Assembly (NCBI GenBank): GCA_028753945.1
Contig: JAPNXP010000002.1
Coordinates: forward strand, 2,418,001-2,482,000
DNA from: Hexactinellida sp. DTS-2022
Lineage: Eukaryota; Porifera; Hexactinellida
Length of the DNA stretch: 64,000 bases
Direction of reading: 5' to 3'
Position numbers and translations under genes: made by a program. Below the pieces are notes generated by a model. That model saw nothing but the letters and a program-made list of their open reading frames with translations. It was not told the origin of the DNA and ran no database searches. Of the stretch, positions 58,330-64,000 are shown in pieces; positions within the stretch are counted from its first letter, which is position 1; every line of letters starts with the position of its first letter.

Positions 58330-59904
58330 TATATTAATATACACACACATACACAAAGATTAATTGTGTTTAATTAATTGTATAGATGATTGAACTCAAC
58401 ATTTATTTACGTAGTTTCAAATGAAATTGAAATTATGTCATCAATAATCGCATGTCTGGAATCTTTAACTGCTAACTTAATTAGTCTTAGTAATATTATA
58501 TTATTCTTATCATTTTTGAACAAGGGTGTATAATCTAACGTACAGTATCATAGACGGGAACATAAGGCGTGACTCTATAATTTGGACTATGGATGAGATC
58601 AAAGTTATTATCTATTCTTAACGGAAAATTATTCTAAAAGAATATTCAAAAAGAGGGTTTATAAACACGATAATTCTCGGGAAAATTGCAATTGTTTCAT
58701 CTAAAGAGGTTATAACACAATTCTGAAAGTTGCTGGATACTCCTTGATTTCATGTTCCCTTACCATTCCTCTGGTTTATGGGTGATAATTATCACTTAGA
58801 GGTCAATCTTGATTCCATTGGACTTTCACCTCATCCTTAGTCCAAAATATCAAGTTTATATTGACCTCTTCTAACCAAATTCCGCATTATGCTCTAGTTT
58901 TATGTTACTAAACTTTAGACGCTCTTAAAATTAATTGGGTCGATCACTTCTTTCTATTCATGTTACTTTTTAAAGAATTATGACGTCTGATTATTTGGTA
59001 ATTTTCGCATTATTTCGTTACCATTGTCACTGTACGTGTATGACCAAAGTAACTGTTGAAATGGTTCCATCAACTTTTGATTGTAATGTTGAGTTCCTTG
59101 AAGAACATGATTGAATTTTGGCTGAAATGGTTAAACTGGTAACCATTCATGTACCTACTTAGCTGAAATATTTGACAAACTAAATACAGTGAATAAGCAG
59201 CTACAAGGGAATAATACTACTCTTATTCAAGGGCATTGTTCTATCTTTCCTTGAAAATTAACCTTATCCGACAGAATATTGCTTGTCTTGATTTTGGTCA
59301 CTCACTATGTCTGCGTGTACTGGATATGGCAAATAATATAAGTATTACAGATTTAAATATTCAAATTTACTGTTCGCATATCGATTCTCTTCTCCAAGAT
59401 ATGTTAATTCGGTTCAAATATTTCACATAACTAGTTATCCCCAATTTTGTTATACATCCATTTGCAACTAATATAGGAACCTTGGACTCAGTGTTTTATC
59501 CAGGAGCGCGGCCTACGCCTAGAGACATATAAATTGAATATGTTTGCGTTTAGGACCGCGAAAACTTCCGAAAGTCCCCATAGAGTAATACAATTCTGAC
59601 CTTTTAGGCGTACAAAATTTATACTCTAGTGACCTTAGGAATGTTAAATTCTAGTCCTAGTATTCGTATAAACATTTTTAATTGATTAATATTGCGAGAG
59701 ATTGATCAAATTTTCCACTTTTCAATTGATAGAATAGAAGTTTTGCACTAGAATATTGATAATTTTATTTGGAAATTTGGTTGAATTACTCGTTCGTTAC
59801 AAGGAAGAGAATTATCTCTTATTTACAGTGCTCTACAATTTCAAGATTATACAAAAGTGTTAATTAATTGGGAATTTCATTATGTCGATTTTTTGGGCCC
59901 CCTA
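58330..59904. other. No gene seen
   Basis: AT-rich. Short frames (for example 59236-59430) have no recognisable domain. GCGCGGCCTACGCCTAG near 59508-59525 may be a trace of the 53886 MITE family. Confidence 0.4.
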
Positions 59905-60448
59905 TACACTAACCGGCCAAAAGTAATTGAACAATTATAATTTGTCTTAATACATTCAAGCTTATAGCAGCATAATAACATTAGTAGATGCTTCAACTTG
60001 GATGTTGAGATGAAATGATATTTTAACAAAAATAAAATAACATTATTTTTGATTAACAAATTTATGGAGATGTTATAATCATTAACTATTTAACTAGCTA
60101 ATTAAATATGTAATTTATGACCTGTAATATGCTATGAGAATATACAAATTCTGATTTCAGATTTGAATTCACATGGTCGAATTGCTCTATGTGCATAATT
60201 TAAAATCATTTCGTATCTTTTCCACTGAGATTCAGACATATTCCCATTGGTTCCTCAAGTTGCTCGTGTCAGAAACACTTATGCCACTTAATGGATATTG
60301 ACTCAAATTACTTGAAATCATTATTTTTTAGATTTATAATTATAGTAAGATATTTATAGTCATTTCTGAATAGTTAAAAACTACAAGACGAATATTCTGT
60401 CTGCATTAAAATTTTTATTGTTCAAATACTTTTGGTTGGTTAGTTTAT
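59905..60448. mobile_element. Tc1-like MITE, best-preserved copy
   Basis: A 544-bp element from TACACTAACCGGCCAAAAGT to ATACTTTTGGTTGGTTAGTTTA, TA-bounded, non-coding. Use it as the reference for the copies at 44620 and 57761. Confidence 0.8.
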
Positions 60449-60818
60449 AACACAATATATTACAGAATGTAATATACAGCTTTTTCCTGCACTAATAATT
60501 ATATCATCGAGTTTGCAGCCAATCAATGTCTAAACAAGCCAATTATCTTCATTGTTGAAGCATAGCATTCTATACATAAGGCAATGGCAGTCACTATTTT
60601 TTTTGGACCAGGGATTGGTTAGTATATTCAAATTTACATTTTCCTTTTATTACGTTATATAGGTTAATTATAATAATTAAGCATTAATTAAGACGTAATT
60701 GATCTTCGTAATTATTTTTATTCCGGAATAAAACAACTATGACACAATGTAAATATATACGTATAGCTAATACAGGTATAAACACAAAATATACATTGGA
60801 GTTAAGGAACATATCGGG

Positions 60819-61050
60819 ACAGACTTGTACTTCATGGACAGACTTGTACTTCATGGACAGACTTGTACTTCATGGACAGACTTGTACTTCATGGATAGAC
60901 TTGTACTTCATGGACAGACTTGTACTACATGGACAGACTTGTACTTCATGGACAGACTTGTACTTCATAGACAGACTTGAACTCATGTGGCGGAGTTGTG
61001 CTTCATAGACAGACTTGAACTCATGTGGCGGAGTTGTGCTAATGAGACGG
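60819..61050 (+). repeat. 19-bp minisatellite
   Basis: About nine head-to-tail copies of ACAGACTTGTACTTCATGG with single-base variants, then two copies of a longer variant with AACTCATGTGGCGGAGTTGTG. It lies about 70 bp past the 3' end of the P transposase gene on the - strand. The 19-base unit is not a codon multiple, so it is not protein-coding. Confidence 0.95.
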
Positions 61051-61117
61051 ACTTTTACTTGGAAACATATTAAGAGTGATGGAGGCAAGGTTTGAACTAA
61101 AAGAAATAAAAACAGAA

Positions 61118-63958
61118 TTAGTTCTTGAATTTTTTAAGTTTAGAATTGTCGTGACCTAAAACCATCGCATTATAAGTCTTGACTTTATTGGAAAGTAAAC
61201 AATTAGAAAGAGTCACAAATAATTTCTGCAATATATCCCAACGTGACATGCTACAATCACACCAAACCCTCCACATATTACCATACTTTGTTTCTGTCCT
61301 TATACAAGCTAACTGAACAAGTTTTGTACGAGACGAACCAGTATAAAAGTTCTCAAACAGCTGTTTTCGACTGTCGATTTTACTAAATATGTCATATATA
61401 ATTTTTGCAATATCGATTACACAAGTCGATGGGTATTTCAGAGAACCTCTATCCAACAATTCTATTAGTCTAAACTGATTACCAATGTCATCGTTAACCT
61501 GTATGGATTTTTCAGTCGTAAGAAAGTCTCTACACATTGGACAGCCATTTGATTTATTTAGGTATGAAAAAACTGCATAACCTGCCACAAATGCGAGGCA
61601 CTCAACTTGAGAAATAGCTATTTCTGGAAGGGTGAACTGTTCTAAATTTGTAATAAGTTTTTCTAATTCAAAATTTGAGTCCTCGCCATCATCAGCAACA
61701 CTAGAAAAGGTATTCAAATATTCCATGAGAGTAGGTTTATGAATGGTATCAGATTTAGTTTTGATGTCAAATAATTTTAGTATGTTAGAGAGTTGTAATC
61801 TGCGTTCGGATTCTAGGATTTGGCTATAGGAGATTTGATAGTGGGAACCTGACATTTGTCTATACAAACCAAAATGATGTTCTAAAGGATCGTTTTGTAT
61901 CCTTGATGTCAACAGGTACTGGAAACCATATTTGGTACAAAGCATATCTACAAGCAATGGCAGTGCGTTGCAAGTGTGTTTCAGACTTGTGAATGTCTGA
62001 GGTGACAGTTTTCCTTTAACAGTGGGAAGGTTTTTCCAACAGTCTAACCAGTTAACTACATTTCGTAGGAACAAGATTCGAGAGTCGTCTGGAGATAGAG
62101 GTCTAGAAAAGTCGTCATTAAAACGTATACCTTTCCCGACCCAATTTACATTAAATATTTTCCAGATGTCATTAATTAACTTCAGAAAATCAACAGTTTG
62201 GTTTTGACTTATACTTTTTCTTTCAAAATTGAGAGCTAATAGGCCAGCTGAAGTTGACTCGTGAAAAATCTTAAGTGCCAAATTTACATTCTGTCTTTCC
62301 AAGCTAGATGGCCAACAAGCTTTGGAAGTTAATTTTGGAGCTCGTTTAAAAATGTTGCATCAATCAGATTTGTATAAGGTCCTAATGTCATCAAAAACTG
62401 AATAGCATATTGTAGGATACAAAGATTTAGCAAAATTAACAGTGTAAATTTTGAGGCCTGAAGTATTGATCGATACTCTCAAATGACCCTGAGACTCATC
62501 TTCAGCAGATTTATGGTTAGGAATGATACAATCATTAAATTTAGGAAAAATAAATACTTTCTCGTAGTCTTTCAAATTTAACCAATTATTTCGAATTGAT
62601 TTTAAAATATGGACTATATCAAAAAATAAAATAAGGTCTCTATTTGGGTCACAAGGATGTATAACTTCAGGTAGCAGTGTTTTGTGATTTGGGGAAAAAA
62701 GTTTATATAAACTGACATTTAGGGGGTAATTGTCGGTACAGACAGCATCTACATATAAGTTACAACTTTCAATGTCCGAAATTGTCTTAATAACAATGGG
62801 TAATAGTGCAGCAGCAGAGCTAGAACCAAGAGGGACTAGCCTTACAATGGTAGAGAACTTAGTCATCAAACTAGATACCATTATAGAAAATACAGTGGTG
62901 GGTGGATCTTCCGGATGGTCAATAGAGCCAATAATTCTACCACCTTTATAACTAGCATCGCTACGTATATGAACTTCGTCCATCTGAAGTATAACATGCC
63001 TCTCTAAATCTTTGAATGTAGATGAAAATTCCTTAAGTACACTTAAATATTCACTCTCTAGACCAATTGAATTTTAAATTTTGAGTAGATTACGTTCATG
63101 AGGGAGATTCAAACAATTTGAGGATTGGATTAGCCGAAAACAAGCGGGAGAAATGCCGTGTACCTTGAGGGAAAAAACCTGCGTTGTCACGCTATAACGG
63201 CGCCCATATTTTGAAATTATTAAATATCTCAATTGATCAAGTAGAAACATAATCCCAATCTTTGGTAATAAAGGTAAGTTCTCGATTTGGGGTCCCTGAA
63301 ATTCTATATCTTGATCACTCTGCTCTATTAGTTCAATGGCACTTTGCAACTCAATAATAGCATTTTCAACATGCGTTTTAACGGAGGGTTGACGTTGGTT
63401 GGGTTTGCATTTAGGACTATTAACTGGGAATGTTTCAATTTCTACTAACAATGTCTCAATCTGGCGGATGTCATTAATTTTGTTGAGAGATAAATATATT
63501 TGGCGCTTGTGTTGATCAAAACCATTAATCAATAAACATTGGTCTATTACAAGTGAACATTGAATCGAAGGTTGGTTATCTAAAGTGGTAATTTTTAGAA
63601 AAAACAATGTGTCTGTGTCGGGTTTGTGGACGACCCAACTATTGGAAATATCGATGCAACTCAGCTTATCAACGACATCACTAAGAATACTGATTGAGAA
63701 CTTATCTATGGTAGATGTATTGTCCACTATGCTCAGATTGATTGCAGTTTGAACCATTGTCAGCTCTCTATCGTCTCTCGAAATTCTTTTTGTCTTCTCT
63801 GTAGTGTTTGTCAAGTAGCTGGGGCAGTTCGGGAATATAGTTGGTACAGCAGTCTTCGTCAGGGACACTCGGTCTCGTGGTGCCACAACCATCTTCTGTC
63901 CATCAAAATATTCGAATGTCCTTTCAATGAATTCCTCTTTGAAGTGGAGTATACAAAC
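61118..63958 (-). pseudogene. P-element-like transposase, large exon with two in-frame stops (P3)
   Basis: One continuous frame of 947 codons from an acceptor (TTTCTTAG, 63959) to a TAA-type end at 61118, interrupted only by TAA (63074-63076) and TGA (62360-62362). It opens with the second half of a THAP zinc finger (VCILHFKEEF…AVPTIFPNCPSYL), so the first THAP exon lies beyond 64000. The middle domain ends GRRYSVTTQVFSLKVHGISP. The RNase H block follows: MDEVHIRSDASYKGGRIIGS (62983) and YVDAVCTDNYPLNVSLYKLF (second acidic motif, about 62700-62760). Then come ERQNVNLALKIF (62290), SRIQNDPLEHHFGLYRQMSG (about 61850-61900), FVAGYAVFSYLNKSNGCPMC (about 61540-61590) and LIELLDRGSLKYPS (about 61425-61470). 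With no frameshifts at all it is the best-preserved P gene here. TIRs were not found. Confidence 0.9.
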
Positions 63959-64000
63959 CTAAGAAATGATTCAATAATTTCGAATGTGAACTAATGATTA

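Noticed and set aside
60819..61050. Regular array considered as CRISPR
   Set aside because: Units are 19 bp head-to-tail with no spacers, in animal DNA; it is a minisatellite.

Overview
The window is AT-rich animal nuclear DNA. The only host gene I recognise is importin subunit beta-1 (karyopherin beta 1). It is represented by two consecutive coding exons, 17505-17701 and 42075-42711 on the + strand, with good GT/AG splice signals and a 24.4-kb intron between them. No other exon of this gene was found, so the intron before 17505 is at least 17.5 kb and the one after 42711 at least 21 kb. The exon sequence is clearly metazoan. Giant introns packed with P, hAT and pogo-type DNA transposons suggest an invertebrate with a moderately large genome, possibly an arthropod, but the species cannot be fixed from the sequence.

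Almost everything else readable is class II (cut-and-paste) transposon, mostly in ruins and repeatedly nested. 1-8.9 kb: a P-element transposase gene on the - strand (pieces at 1186-2891 and 7615-8118) is split by a second, complete P-like transposon (2900-6835, about 205-bp terminal inverted repeats). Each of the two P genes also carries a small hAT MITE with an exact 8-bp target duplication. 8.6-17.4 kb: pogo/Tigger-type MITEs, hAT MITEs nested in other MITEs, and one copy of a 1-kb repeat whose inverted partner is at 21.1-22.0 kb. 17.7-42.0 kb (the importin intron): a 1.65-kb near-perfect palindrome; a hAT transposon inserted head-on inside another hAT; a 5.2-kb TIR pair enclosing a SANT/Myb-like fragment and a P-derived MITE; and a 3.25-kb TIR element (37506-40750) with a four-exon transposase-like gene of a family I cannot place. 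43.6-45.8 kb: a five-element stack of Tigger, hAT and Tc1-like MITEs. 47.9-54.3 kb: a second GGATCC-array hAT element and a 2.83-kb hAT transposon with a KIAA1586/ZNF862-like transposase. 57.8-64 kb: Tc1-like MITEs, a 19-bp minisatellite, and a large P transposase exon on the - strand broken only by two in-frame stops, running off the window in its THAP domain.

The transposon genes do not cooperate with the host gene; they are insertions in its introns. About a dozen insertions still show clean 8-bp target duplications, so their order can be read directly. I saw no convincing LTR retrotransposon or LINE coding sequence. Stretches labelled as gaps hold nothing I could identify beyond what is stated. 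All similarity calls are from recognising motifs by eye, without any database search.
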